56,698 bases of DNA, taken from NCBI RefSeq assembly GCF_947260015.1, contig NZ_CAMYOM010000011.1, positions 1-56,698 on the forward strand, in the 5' to 3' direction. Position numbers and translations under genes: made by a program. The notes under the pieces are model-generated. The model searched no databases, was not told the origin of the DNA, and saw only the letters and a program-made list of their open reading frames with translations. This document shows positions 17,625 to 28,348 of the stretch, one piece after another. Within the stretch, counting starts at the first letter, position 1; every line of letters begins with the position of its first letter. This DNA comes from an uncultured Eudoraea sp. (lineage in GTDB: Bacteria; Bacteroidota; Bacteroidia; Flavobacteriales; Flavobacteriaceae).

Positions 17625-17825
17625 ATGGAAATACAGTTACTTGAACAGGCTAAAAGAGTACTGGAAAAGAACTGGCAGGACGGATTTACTTTCCCCTGTG
17701 AAGGACTATCTCCTTTTCAATGGAAATGGTATTCCGGGTTCATTGCTTTGGGTTGGGCGCACATAGATATGGAAAAAGCGAAGTCTGAATTAAGATATCT
17801 ATTCTCCGGTAAGTGGTCCAATGGC
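17625..17825 (+). pseudogene. 5' remnant of an MGH1-like (GH63-type) glycoside hydrolase
   Basis: The first 67 codons (MEIQLLEQAKRVLEKNW, FQWKWYSGFIALGWAHIDMEKA, LRYLFSGKWSNG) resemble the N-terminus of mannosylglycerate-hydrolase/GH63-like (alpha/alpha)6 glycosidases. In these an F/YQWxWDSxF motif opens the catalytic barrel and the family length exceeds 400 aa. At about 17826 homology ends exactly at the stop codon of the opposite-strand DUF4249 gene. The open frame that runs on to 18056 is merely antisense to that gene. The Asp of the WDS motif is also replaced (WKWYSG). I infer a deletion that removed the rest of the gene. Confidence 0.75.
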
Positions 17826-18722
17826 TTATTCTATGGTAATACTGCTTTTGTACTCCTGAACAATCGCAAAATACCCCAATGGAAATACGTTGGATTGACC
17901 CACATTATTTGTTACATCTATATTGTCTATATCGGTAATATCAAGCACATTCCCCCGAACAGTAGCCACAGGGCTGGCAAAAACACCTGCATCATTAGTG
18001 GTTTGTTCAATCAGGAGATCCATATAGTTAAAAAAAGTCTGATCCGCCCCCATTAGTCCAATCTCTATTTCCGTATTAGGTTCAAAAATTTGATCATAGA
18101 AGTACGAAAAACTAAATTGCTGTCCTTTGTAAAATTTATCTTCCGTGACCAGAAATTCGTTAAAACCAAAATCGAAAAGATAAAAACTATCCCTCTCAGG
18201 ATCATCCGTATATGTTACTGTTATTTCTGTTTCATCATCATTGAAAAGTATTCCTTCTCCTTGAATTACAGAATCTATTGGAACTGCTGGCACATATTCC
18301 GTTGTCGCAAGATATAGCCGACCCTCATGTCTGATTAATAGGTTAAAAACAAAATTCCTATCTAAAATGCTCGTTGGAATTCTTTGATCTGATGAAAAGT
18401 CAGGATCAGGTTTGTAAATCCCCGATCCTGGTTGTAACTCGGCTAAATTAGAGAAAAGTGTATTAATGATTACACCATCTTCATACTCATCATATTGAAT
18501 CATAACACTTTCCGCGGAGGTGGGAGTATTATCATTAAAAAAATCACTGCTTAAGGATAATTTAACCTCAACAGGAATAAATGGTTCGTCAATATCGACC
18601 CGTATCAAGGCATCAACTACAAGTCTGGGTTCCTCAGTGGGAATTTCCACGTCTATGACATCTTCACAGGCAACGTTTAGAACTAAAACCGCCAGGAGGT
18701 AGATGTAGATGTATTTTTTCAT
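17826..18722 (-). CDS. DUF4249 lipoprotein, partner of the TonB receptor
   Basis: The 298-residue protein begins MKKYIYIYLLAVLVLNVACED, a lipoprotein signal with lipobox LNVAC. The family-typical EDVIDVEIPTEEPRLVVDALI and a beta-rich body follow, ending PLGYFAIVQEYKSS. DUF4249 lipoproteins are encoded directly after FecA/CirA-type TonB-dependent receptors in Bacteroidota and probably form an outer-membrane uptake complex with them. The ligand is unknown. It starts 8 bp after the receptor stop. Its 3' end abuts the glycosidase remnant but its own C-terminus looks complete. Confidence 0.88.
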   Translation of the reverse strand: MKKYIYIYLLAVLVLNVACEDVIDVEIPTEEPRLVVDALIRVDIDEPFIPVEVKLSLSSDFFNDNTPTSAESVMIQYDEYEDGVIINTLFSNLAELQPGSGIYKPDPDFSSDQRIPTSILDRNFVFNLLIRHEGRLYLATTEYVPAVPIDSVIQGEGILFNDDETEITVTYTDDPERDSFYLFDFGFNEFLVTEDKFYKGQQFSFSYFYDQIFEPNTEIEIGLMGADQTFFNYMDLLIEQTTNDAGVFASPVATVRGNVLDITDIDNIDVTNNVGQSNVFPLGYFAIVQEYKSSITIE

Positions 18723-18730
18723 AGTACAGA

Positions 18731-21109
18731 TTAAAATTTAAAATTATAAGTTACGGAGGGTACAATCCCGAAAATAGAAGTACGCACAGCTTCATTGACA
18801 CCGGTGTCCTGATTTTCCCTGAAATTAATAGATGCTGCGTTCATCCGATTATATACATTGTAAATACTGAAAACCCATTCGGACTTCCAGTTTCTCCCTT
18901 CATTTTTCTTTGGAGTGAGCGTAGCAGATATATCAAGTCTGTTATAGTTCGGCAACCGTTCCTGGTTGCGTAATCCGTAATAGGGAACAACAATTCCCTG
19001 AAACTCAAACTGCCCTACCGGGTAATTGGTAGGTTGTCCTGTCTGAAAAATAAAGTTACTGTTGAAAGTCCATTTTTTATTTAAAGTATAACCTGCATAC
19101 ACTGAAATATCATGTGTTTTATCATATGGAGTGTTATACCATTGTCCCATATTAATGCCCGTTTCAATATTAGTTCTGCCAGGTGTCCTTTGTTCTGAGC
19201 GCGATAATGTGTAGGCTAACCAACCCTGAAACTTTCCCTGATTCTTTCTAAATAATAATTCAAGGCCATAAGCACGGGCCATCCCATTTAAAATTACCTG
19301 TTCAATAGCGTTATTAGCAATTAAGTTTGCCCCATCTATATAATCTATCCTATTCTGAATGTCTTTATAGAAGACTTCTGCCTCAAAGGAATAATCTCCA
19401 TTTTTTATATTTCTGAAATACCCAAGTGCATACTGATCTAAGAGCTGGGGTTTAATAAAAGGACCGCTAGGTGCCCAGACATCCAAAGGAGTAGGTGAGC
19501 TGGTATTAGACAATAAGTGAAGGTATTGCGCTAACCTTGTATAACTGGCTTTAAACGAATTATCCTGGTTTAAGGTATATGCCAATGAAATCCGTGGTTC
19601 CAAATTTGCGAATGTAGCCAAAGTTTCCCCTCTGCCCGGATTTATGGTTTCTATGGGGTCCGCTCCCTTATAGATCTGAAGGCCTGGTTCAAAAATTACC
19701 GGCTTATTATTTTCATAAACGTTTAATTCATCTTGACCCAATCTCATAAAATAACTAAACCGAAGTCCATATTCCAAACTTAAGTCTTCGGTCACATTAT
19801 GTTCTACATCAATATATGCCGCAAATTCATTGGCATATTTTTCAATAAGTTGATCTTCTAATATGCCCGATTCTGGGCTATTTGGGACGATTTTCCCCGG
19901 ATTGAATTTGTAGTAGATATTATTTATTCCGTAATTAAGTCGTAGTTTTTCGCTGAGATAATGTTTAAGGTCATATTTGACATTAAAATTCTGAATACCA
20001 GAATTCCATATAAATCCAACAAAATCAAGTTCCAAACCATAATAATAATCTGAGTAAATTATGGAGAGGTTGGAAAATAATTTATTAGAGAAAAGATGAT
20101 TCCAGCGAAAGTTAACTACCCCATTGCCATAGGTGTTTTCAAAAATATCTGAGATGCTAAAAACATCTCGCCCAAAATAACCTGAAAGGTAAATATTGTT
20201 CCTGTCATTTATTTTATAATTTAATTTAGCATTAAGATCATAGAAATAAGCTTTATTAGGAACATCGAAGAGAGGAAGAAACAGATGTGCGTAAGAGGCT
20301 CTGCCACCAATTAAAAAGGCGGCCTTGTCTTTTACGATTGGTCCTTCTGCCATTAATCTGCTCGCTACCGCGCCTATACCCCCGGTCATATGAAACTTTT
20401 TACTATTTCCCTCTTTTTGAAATATTTCAAGTACGGAAGAAACGCGTCCTCCATATCTCGATGGAATGCCACCTTTAAAAAGTTTTACGTCCTTTATGGC
20501 ATCCGGATTAAAAACAGAGAAAAAGCCAAACAAATGTGAAGAGTTAAAAATAGTGGCTTCATCCAGAAGAATAAGATTTTGATCTACTGCACCGCCACGC
20601 ACATTATAGCCTGAGGACGCCTCACCTGCGCTGGTTACCCCTGGCAAAAGAATAAGCGATTTTATAACGTCTGCCTCACCCAAAACGACCGGAATTTTCT
20701 TGATGGTTTGCACAGAAAGGGAATTTACACTCATTTGGGGCTTGCGAATATTAACTTTTTCAACATCTTCCGTCACAACAACTTCATCTAATTGTTCAAC
20801 CTCTTCAAACATTTCAAAATTTATTCTAAGGTCCTTTGTAAGTGATATAGTCTGGACTATTTCCTGGTATCCCAGATAACTGATTCTGATTTGGTATTCT
20901 CCTTCAGGTAACGTCAAGGAGTAAAAACCATAATCATTTGTGGTAACACCGGTATTTATTTCAGGGACCAGTAAAGTAACTCCAATTAAAGTTTCATTGC
21001 TCGAAGCTTCTGTAATTGTTCCACTTACCGTGAACCTTTGTTGTGAAAAGAGAGAATTTGAAATTAGAAAAAGGAATGCAATTAAGAATAGTCGCAAGGA
21101 TTGGTACAT
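18731..21109 (-). CDS. TonB-dependent outer-membrane receptor with carboxypeptidase-like regulatory domain
   Basis: The 792-residue protein has a signal peptide (LRLFLIAFLFLISNSLFSQ, residues 5-23). Next come a CarboxypepD_reg-like beta-sandwich (RFTVSGTITEASSNETLIGVTLLVP to IRISYLGYQEIVQ) and a plug domain (LDEVVVTEDVEKV, SGYNVRGGAVDQNLILLDEATIFN). A 22-strand barrel ends in the aromatic terminus VPSVTYNFKF. It imports an unknown ligand across the outer membrane using TonB energy. The DUF4249 lipoprotein gene follows in the same operon. The length is typical for the DUF4249-linked class. No anti-sigma interaction domain or adjacent sigma/anti-sigma pair is seen. Confidence 0.93.
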   Translation of the reverse strand: MYQSLRLFLIAFLFLISNSLFSQQRFTVSGTITEASSNETLIGVTLLVPEINTGVTTNDYGFYSLTLPEGEYQIRISYLGYQEIVQTISLTKDLRINFEMFEEVEQLDEVVVTEDVEKVNIRKPQMSVNSLSVQTIKKIPVVLGEADVIKSLILLPGVTSAGEASSGYNVRGGAVDQNLILLDEATIFNSSHLFGFFSVFNPDAIKDVKLFKGGIPSRYGGRVSSVLEIFQKEGNSKKFHMTGGIGAVASRLMAEGPIVKDKAAFLIGGRASYAHLFLPLFDVPNKAYFYDLNAKLNYKINDRNNIYLSGYFGRDVFSISDIFENTYGNGVVNFRWNHLFSNKLFSNLSIIYSDYYYGLELDFVGFIWNSGIQNFNVKYDLKHYLSEKLRLNYGINNIYYKFNPGKIVPNSPESGILEDQLIEKYANEFAAYIDVEHNVTEDLSLEYGLRFSYFMRLGQDELNVYENNKPVIFEPGLQIYKGADPIETINPGRGETLATFANLEPRISLAYTLNQDNSFKASYTRLAQYLHLLSNTSSPTPLDVWAPSGPFIKPQLLDQYALGYFRNIKNGDYSFEAEVFYKDIQNRIDYIDGANLIANNAIEQVILNGMARAYGLELLFRKNQGKFQGWLAYTLSRSEQRTPGRTNIETGINMGQWYNTPYDKTHDISVYAGYTLNKKWTFNSNFIFQTGQPTNYPVGQFEFQGIVVPYYGLRNQERLPNYNRLDISATLTPKKNEGRNWKSEWVFSIYNVYNRMNAASINFRENQDTGVNEAVRTSIFGIVPSVTYNFKF

Positions 21110-21125
21110 TAAAGCAATTTTTCCG

Positions 21126-21154
21126 CTAAAATATGCATTAAGATTATAATCAAA
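21126..21154 (-). promoter_or_regulatory. Candidate promoter of the TonB receptor operon
   Basis: On the minus strand TTTG (21154-21151), a 17-bp spacer and TATTTTAG (21133-21126) resemble the Bacteroidota promoter with one -7 mismatch, ending 17 bp before the ATG. Confidence 0.42.
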
Positions 21155-21179
21155 CCATTGTTAACAGTAATTTAAAATA

Positions 21180-21212
21180 GAGAAACCCCGGCGATCTTCA
21201 CAGGGGTTTCAA
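21180..21212 (-). terminator. Terminator after icd
   Basis: A 7-bp stem AAACCCC/GGGGTTT (21183-21189 / 21203-21209) with a loop of about 13 nt lies just downstream of the icd stop on the minus strand. The following sequence is T-rich but the U-run is short. Confidence 0.6.
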
Positions 21213-21232
21213 ATATTTCTAAATATGTATAC

Positions 21233-23455
<2,223 letters not shown>

Positions 23456-23481
23456 TTAAAGTGAATTTGTTTAAAGCGCAG

Positions 23482-23489
23482 CAAATATA
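23482..23489 (-). promoter_or_regulatory. -7 box upstream of icd
   Basis: TATATTTG on the minus strand (23489-23482) matches TAnnTTTG exactly and lies 30 bp before the icd ATG. A clear TTG at the expected distance was not found. Confidence 0.55.
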
Positions 23490-23588
23490 CAATTTTAACA
23501 GGTCATAAAACCACTGTTTTTTAAACTTTAGTTTAAGTTAATGTAGCTTATCAAGTGAAAGAAAGGTAAGGGGAAAATTATAAAAGAC

Positions 23589-23631
23589 AAAAGCCATATC
23601 ATTGTACAAGTACATTGACATGGCTTTTTAG
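23589..23631 (-). terminator. Hairpin terminator downstream of the 38-codon ORF
   Basis: A 9-bp perfect stem AAAAGCCAT/ATGGCTTTT (23589-23597 / 23620-23628) with a loop of about 22 nt starts 10 bp after the small ORF's stop on the minus strand and ends in a U-rich arm. It separates that ORF from icd. Confidence 0.65.
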
Positions 23632-23637
23632 AAATAG

Positions 23638-23754
23638 TTAGCAAACTTTTTGTTCTGTACCGGAGTACAGTACTGCAACCATTGATTGCATTTGACTAAC
23701 TAAATCAACGTTTGAAACTTTCTTTGTTCTTAATTTTTCAACCAAGCAACACAT
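23638..23754 (-). CDS. Candidate 38-residue small protein
   Basis: An ATG at 23754 opens 38 codons beginning MCCLVEKLRTKKVSNVDLV and ending YSGTEQKVC, then TAA. Four cysteines (CC near the start, one at the end, none between apart from these) and a Lys/Arg-rich patch stand out; no membrane helix is evident. I do not recognise it. Evidence for it being real: an in-frame ATG, a terminator-like hairpin 10 bp after its stop, a TATGTTTA -7-like box at 23797-23790, and its position in an otherwise empty 740-bp gap. It could instead be part of a non-coding RNA. Confidence 0.45.
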   Translation of the reverse strand: MCCLVEKLRTKKVSNVDLVSQMQSMVAVLYSGTEQKVC

Positions 23755-24195
23755 GAAGGCTTCTTCTCATCGTTTTACTTCATTTATCTTAAACATAAAA
23801 CCTAAGTTCTAAATTTAACGTAAATAAACCCACATACCTCTGGAAAACTACAGCTCTCCTTCGTTACGCTCATCTCTAGTTAAAATCTGGTAATAAATTA
23901 CCCTACTTTAATTTTAAGACTAAACAATAATATACAGAACGTCAACTCTATAATGGTTTTAATGATTAACCCTAGACAGGTACATCCCTTGAACCATAAA
24001 ATAAATATACATCATTTTTGAGCAATAACCAATATTTTTAAGAAATTAGAAATCAACAGTTTATGAACTTGTTTTATAAACAATTGTTCATAACTATCAA
24101 GTTTGTAATTCGTTCCTAAATGGGCTATTCAACGGGCCTTATTAATGGAAATCGGCCTCAGATGAGGCCGATAAAGATTAATTCTTAAGCTAACA
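23755..24195. other. 440-bp gap without recognised genes
   Basis: AT-rich sequence between the small ORF and the regulatory-domain protein. It holds the perfect 10-bp inverted repeat ATCGGCCTCA/TGAGGCCGAT at 24151-24172. This lies 24 bp after the stop of the 24196-25527 gene on the minus strand and may act as its weak terminator, although the T-run after it is poor. It also holds a -7-like box at 23790-23797. The rest (23800-24130) shows no ORF of note, no tRNA and no repeat that I can see. Confidence 0.4.
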
Positions 24196-25527
24196 TTAAG
24201 GTGCAGATTCCCCACCAGTCTTAGATTTTTTTAATTGCTTCTGTATTTTCTTGATAGCAGATTCAATAGATTTCTCAGGTTCTATGATATTGTATGCTCC
24301 CCAGAAATCCGGATCTGAAAAACCAATTGCCGCCTCACTCAGAATCATCGAGGTTTTTAATCTATCCTTAACTTTAGGAACTTGGCCATCAATATTTTGT
24401 TCCCAGTCCGTTATAGCCATTTCTGCGCTCATACTATAAACTGAATTGAACAGCTTTTTATCCCATTTGATTTTGAACACTAAAAGGACGTTGCTATAAC
24501 CATAATACCATCTTCCGTTTTTTTCCCTATAATCCACCCTATAGGCAATTTCAGTAGGGTATACACTTGCATTGCGAGGTTTTTTCCTAACAAACATCTT
24601 ACTTGCTTTTTCTTTATCTGTAATATTTAAAGAGTAAATGGCACTGGTAAGTATCTTGTTTTGGGCATCAATAAATAATTTTCCTGCAAAAAGAGGTTCT
24701 AAAACATCAGGGCGTTGTTTAAAACTTATTACATAAATCAATTTGTCATTAATCCTGGTAGTCCTATCATAACTAAAGTCATATTCGTCCATGGAAATAT
24801 CATTAAAGATATATTCCGGATATTTCATAATATCAGCATATAGGGTATTAAAGGGTCCCCCCTGTAGTTTAAGCGTCAGGGTATCTAGTTTACTATAATC
24901 CGTACTCTTCCTAGCTTTAAATAACTGTACGGCATCTCTTTTACCAGAAGAATAGGAAGATTTATATATGTTTACGACGGCCTCTGAAAGTGAAACATTT
25001 TTCTTTCTTTTTTTGATAGTTTCCCTGTAAAATGCGGTCATAAGTGTTGGGTCCCCAAAGTAATTTTCCCCTTTTTTTCGCATTGTTTCCTTTACCAGTA
25101 CACGGGCATTTTTTGGAATAACAACATCTACTTCATCCAATTTAGTTATAGAGACCGTCAGGGCAATCTTATTTTTATTTTCCTTTAACTGCTCTAAAGG
25201 AATTATGGAATTTTTATAACCTAAAAAGGCGACAATAATATTCCCTTGATTGATGCTTGTTGGAATTTTTAATAGAAATTTACCTTCTGAATTTGTTATC
25301 GTACTAATATTACTACCTTCCAGGGTTAGTGTCGCAAATACTAGTGGCTTGCTATTCTCACTGTCAACTACCTCACCTTTGTATTGGCGATATAAAGTAA
25401 CTTCCTGCGGGTTGACCTGGTAAAGTACAGATGCCTGAATAGGTACCGCTAGTCCTATTAGTATTATAACAAATGCAATTACCTTTATATGCAGATGATT
25501 CGATTTACTAAAAATTTTATGCTCCAT
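24196..25527 (-). CDS. Exported protein with carboxypeptidase-like regulatory domain
   Basis: The 443-residue product starts with an uncleaved or atypical signal (HIKVIAFVIILIGLAVPIQA, about residues 13-32). A CarboxypepD_reg-like beta-sandwich follows (YKGEVVDSENSKPLVFATLTLEGSNISTITNSEGKFLLKIP, about 48-130). The large remainder begins LVKETMRKKGENYFGDPTLMTAFYRET and is shared with Bacteroidota proteins of unknown function that lack a TonB barrel. The basic, coiled C-terminus (IKKIQKQLKKSKT) is hydrophilic. Probably periplasmic or surface-linked; ligand unknown. Single gene with a TACTTTTG -7 box about 28 bp upstream. Confidence 0.75.
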   Translation of the reverse strand: MEHKIFSKSNHLHIKVIAFVIILIGLAVPIQASVLYQVNPQEVTLYRQYKGEVVDSENSKPLVFATLTLEGSNISTITNSEGKFLLKIPTSINQGNIIVAFLGYKNSIIPLEQLKENKNKIALTVSITKLDEVDVVIPKNARVLVKETMRKKGENYFGDPTLMTAFYRETIKKRKKNVSLSEAVVNIYKSSYSSGKRDAVQLFKARKSTDYSKLDTLTLKLQGGPFNTLYADIMKYPEYIFNDISMDEYDFSYDRTTRINDKLIYVISFKQRPDVLEPLFAGKLFIDAQNKILTSAIYSLNITDKEKASKMFVRKKPRNASVYPTEIAYRVDYREKNGRWYYGYSNVLLVFKIKWDKKLFNSVYSMSAEMAITDWEQNIDGQVPKVKDRLKTSMILSEAAIGFSDPDFWGAYNIIEPEKSIESAIKKIQKQLKKSKTGGESAP

Positions 25528-25842
25528 GGTATAGCTTTAAATTACTGTTACCTGCAAAAGTATAACCCATTTTATCCTAATTTAATGATTTTGATCATCT
25601 TAAATTGTTAATATATCATAATATTTTTTGAAAAACACCTACGAAAAATTTATTTAAGACAGAACATGATTGTACAGAAATATTAAGATTTACTCTTTAC
25701 TTGAAATAATTTGTTCCAATTCTTTATTTTATTAGGCTTTAAAGATTCGTATGGAAATAATAATTCACCAAATTCAGACAAATAAGCAGGTCCTTAGCTA
25801 ATTTAGTTTGCTATTAAAGGAACTCTTCTTTCGGCTCAGTTC
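25528..25842. other. 315-bp intergenic gap
   Basis: AT-rich region between inositol oxygenase and the divergently read upstream end of the regulatory-domain protein. Apart from the TACTTTTG (-7 type) box on the minus strand at 25562-25555, which probably serves the 24196-25527 gene, I see no ORF, RNA or repeat. Confidence 0.4.
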
Positions 25843-26652
25843 CTACCAATAGATTGGACCTTTTCCCAGGTACTTTTGAGCAATGGGTAAATAATAATCC
25901 TTAATCTCATCCAGATCATAGGTTTTATTAGATTTAGTATAGAGATCATATTTATTGAAATCCTTAATCCAATCTAAATATTCTATGTCTTTTTCGCAAA
26001 GTAGAGGGGTATAACTTCCTCCGCTATGCCATGGGTAGAAGGAATGATACCTTATCATGGCCATCCCAGCTTCCGGGATTAGGTTTCCTTTATGGTGTTG
26101 TAATACCTGAAATAGATATTCATCATGTCCCCATGCAAGAGTAAGATTATCCAGACCACAATGCTTCTTATATATTCCTAGTTCAGAATTATATCTGGAA
26201 TCCTTCATATCGGGATTAAGTTGATTGAATTCAGGGTAAACGCAGGAAGCCGGTAGCGCACAACCAACCACAAAAACATCACCAACCATTCCCCATTGTT
26301 CATTCTGACTAGTGCCGTCTTCATCGCTCCCCCAAAGAAACATCACTTTCCCTAAATCGTGTATCAGGCCAACCAATTGCATCCAGTCTGGTCTGTTATC
26401 CATTCTGATTGCCTCAGCACTTTGAATGAGATGCTGTACATTAGGCAGATCCAGATCGGGATCGCTTACGTCAATAAGGTCGTTTAAATGTTTCATTGCG
26501 TCCCAGAGATCCATAGGTTTATTAAATGTCAAATACTTCCTTTGCATCTCCTGAACATATTCATAAGTTTGTCTTTCACGCATTTTGCGATAATGGTCTC
26601 GCACTGCGGCATTTACGTCTATATTATTATAATTTCTAAATACTTTTTCCAT
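25843..26652 (-). CDS. Inositol oxygenase (MIOX family)
   Basis: A di-iron oxygenase that cleaves myo-inositol with O2 to D-glucuronate. The 269-residue chain keeps all the iron ligands known from the mammalian enzyme: His in NVQHLIQSAE (H74), His-Asp in GLIHDLGKV (H98, D99), His in WGHDEYL (H176), His in RYHSFYPWH (H203) and Asp in FNKYDLYTK (D236). Spacing matches the family apart from a short acidic insertion (SDEDGTSQN). The substrate-lid segments YNSELGIYKKHCGLD and DHYRKMRERQT are also present. I chose the ATG at 26652, 1 bp after the symporter stop; ATG 26661 is possible. It is encoded directly after a sodium:solute symporter. Confidence 0.93.
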   Translation of the reverse strand: MEKVFRNYNNIDVNAAVRDHYRKMRERQTYEYVQEMQRKYLTFNKPMDLWDAMKHLNDLIDVSDPDLDLPNVQHLIQSAEAIRMDNRPDWMQLVGLIHDLGKVMFLWGSDEDGTSQNEQWGMVGDVFVVGCALPASCVYPEFNQLNPDMKDSRYNSELGIYKKHCGLDNLTLAWGHDEYLFQVLQHHKGNLIPEAGMAMIRYHSFYPWHSGGSYTPLLCEKDIEYLDWIKDFNKYDLYTKSNKTYDLDEIKDYYLPIAQKYLGKGPIYW

Positions 26653-26653
26653 A

Positions 26654-28252
26654 CTACACATTTCCAAGTAAAAGGTACAAAATAATCGTGAATACTATCA
26701 AAAACAGGCTAAATGGTCTGGCAAACTTCCACGGTTCAATGTTTAATATTCCGGCATCTTTAATAATAAAAGTTTCATTATTTGGAAAAAAACGGGAAAT
26801 TAAAAGCATAACGCCAATATTTAGTACAAATTCAATTCCCCAAATATGAACAAAATGCAGATTGACTTCCAGAATAAAGTAGCATATAATATAGAATAAA
26901 AGGCCAAAGCACAAACCGGCTTTCGCTCCTACAGCCGAGACATTTGGCAATAAAAAACCTGCAATAATTACACTCGCAATCGGGATGAAGAATATACCGT
27001 TAAGTTGCTGTAATAGTTGATAAAGACCTTCGGGTGCATTGGCAACAAAAGGTGCTATTCCAATTGCGAAGAGAGCGAGTATAGCGGAGGTCCATTTGCC
27101 AATACGCACAAGTCTTCTTTCCCCTGCATTTTTTTGGATATATCGTTTATAAATACCAAGACTAAAAACTGTTGCTGCACTATTTAAAGCACTATTGAAA
27201 GTAGTGAGTATAGCCCCCATCATAACTGCGACAAAGAATCCTGTTAACCAGGCTGGTAATACCATTTTCACAAGATTGGGGTATACACTATCAGGATTAT
27301 CATAAAATTCTTCTCCAAAATAATAGAACCCAATAAGGCCGGGAAGGACTATTACCAAAGGGACCAGTATTTTCAAAAGCCCGGTAAACAGCAAACCTTT
27401 TTGGGCCTCTTTAAGACTTACAGCACCGAGTACTCTTTGGATAATTGACTGGTGCATGGTCCAGAAATAGATCTGGTTAATCATTAAACCTGTGAAGATT
27501 ACTTCAAAGGGCAGTATAGCTGACCTTGATCCCGGCCCAACCCCCCTTTCTTGGCTTATAACATTAAATTTCCCCGGGTTTTTCTCAAAGACCTTGCTTA
27601 TTCCATCCGCCAAATTTCCATCTCCAATACTCCAAAGTGCCAAAATAGGAACAAGCAAACCGGCTACAAGGAGTCCAAATCCGTTTATGGTGTCTGTGTA
27701 TGCGACCATTTTAAGTCCGCCAAATATGGCATAAAGAGCGCCTATACCTCCAACGATTAGTATAGTTATCCAAATTCCTTCTTTCTGACTTACATTCAGA
27801 AGTTCTGAGATTTCAAATATGGCTTCTATATTTAATGCTCCGGTATATAATACTATTGGTAACAGAGTGGCAACAAAGGATATAATAAGCAATAGTGCTA
27901 CCAGAGTTCTTGTAAGGCCATCAAATCGTTTTTCCAAAAATTCGGGAATCGTTGTAAGGCCCATTTTTAAATATCGAGGAGCAAAATATAAAGCCGCAAT
28001 TACTAGCGCCAATGCAGAGGTAACCTCCCATGCTATTATGATGGCCCCATTTTTATAGGCTGAACCATTCATTCCAACAAGATGCTCAGTGGAAATATTG
28101 GTCAAAAGCAATGATCCGGCTATGACCACTCCTGTAAGGGATCTTCCTCCCAGAAAATAACCGTCTTTCGTGTTTAATTTATCCCGGCGAAGTTTCCAGG
28201 TGGCATACAGGGCAACAAACCCTGTAAAGATTATGAAAGTCAAAAATGTCAT
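26654..28252 (-). CDS. Sodium:solute symporter (SSS/SLC5 family), probable inositol or sugar importer
   Basis: A 532-residue inner-membrane transporter with about 14 hydrophobic helices and the SSS signatures GYFLGGRSLTGVVIAGSLLLTNISTEHLVGMNGSAY, FGGLKMVAYTD and MMGAILTTFNSALNSAATVFSLGIYKRYI. The SGLT-like N-terminus and the neighbouring inositol oxygenase, which starts 1 bp after its stop, suggest myo-inositol as substrate. That is inference; sialate, glucose or galactose would give a similar sequence. I chose the ATG at 28252 over a TTG six codons earlier. Confidence 0.9.
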   Translation of the reverse strand: MTFLTFIIFTGFVALYATWKLRRDKLNTKDGYFLGGRSLTGVVIAGSLLLTNISTEHLVGMNGSAYKNGAIIIAWEVTSALALVIAALYFAPRYLKMGLTTIPEFLEKRFDGLTRTLVALLLIISFVATLLPIVLYTGALNIEAIFEISELLNVSQKEGIWITILIVGGIGALYAIFGGLKMVAYTDTINGFGLLVAGLLVPILALWSIGDGNLADGISKVFEKNPGKFNVISQERGVGPGSRSAILPFEVIFTGLMINQIYFWTMHQSIIQRVLGAVSLKEAQKGLLFTGLLKILVPLVIVLPGLIGFYYFGEEFYDNPDSVYPNLVKMVLPAWLTGFFVAVMMGAILTTFNSALNSAATVFSLGIYKRYIQKNAGERRLVRIGKWTSAILALFAIGIAPFVANAPEGLYQLLQQLNGIFFIPIASVIIAGFLLPNVSAVGAKAGLCFGLLFYIICYFILEVNLHFVHIWGIEFVLNIGVMLLISRFFPNNETFIIKDAGILNIEPWKFARPFSLFLIVFTIILYLLLGNV

Positions 28253-28285
28253 TGCTTTAAAAATAAGCAATAGCTCTTAAAAGGA

Positions 28286-28320
28286 TATGCCCTCCTCCAA
28301 TAAAATAGTAAAAGGGCATA
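28286..28320 (-). terminator. Hairpin between the DinB-like gene and the symporter gene
   Basis: An 8-bp stem TATGCCCT/AGGGCATA (28286-28293 / 28313-28320) with a 19-nt loop lies 29 bp after the DinB-like stop on the minus strand. The loop is long and the U-run weak, so termination is only plausible. Confidence 0.35.
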
Positions 28321-28348
28321 GTAATTTTTCCTATTATCCAGCGAAAAA

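Noticed and set aside
17826-18056. Continuation of the plus-strand glycosidase ORF past 17825
   Set aside because: From 17826 onward it is exactly antisense to the DUF4249 C-terminus; the amino acids carry no family signal.
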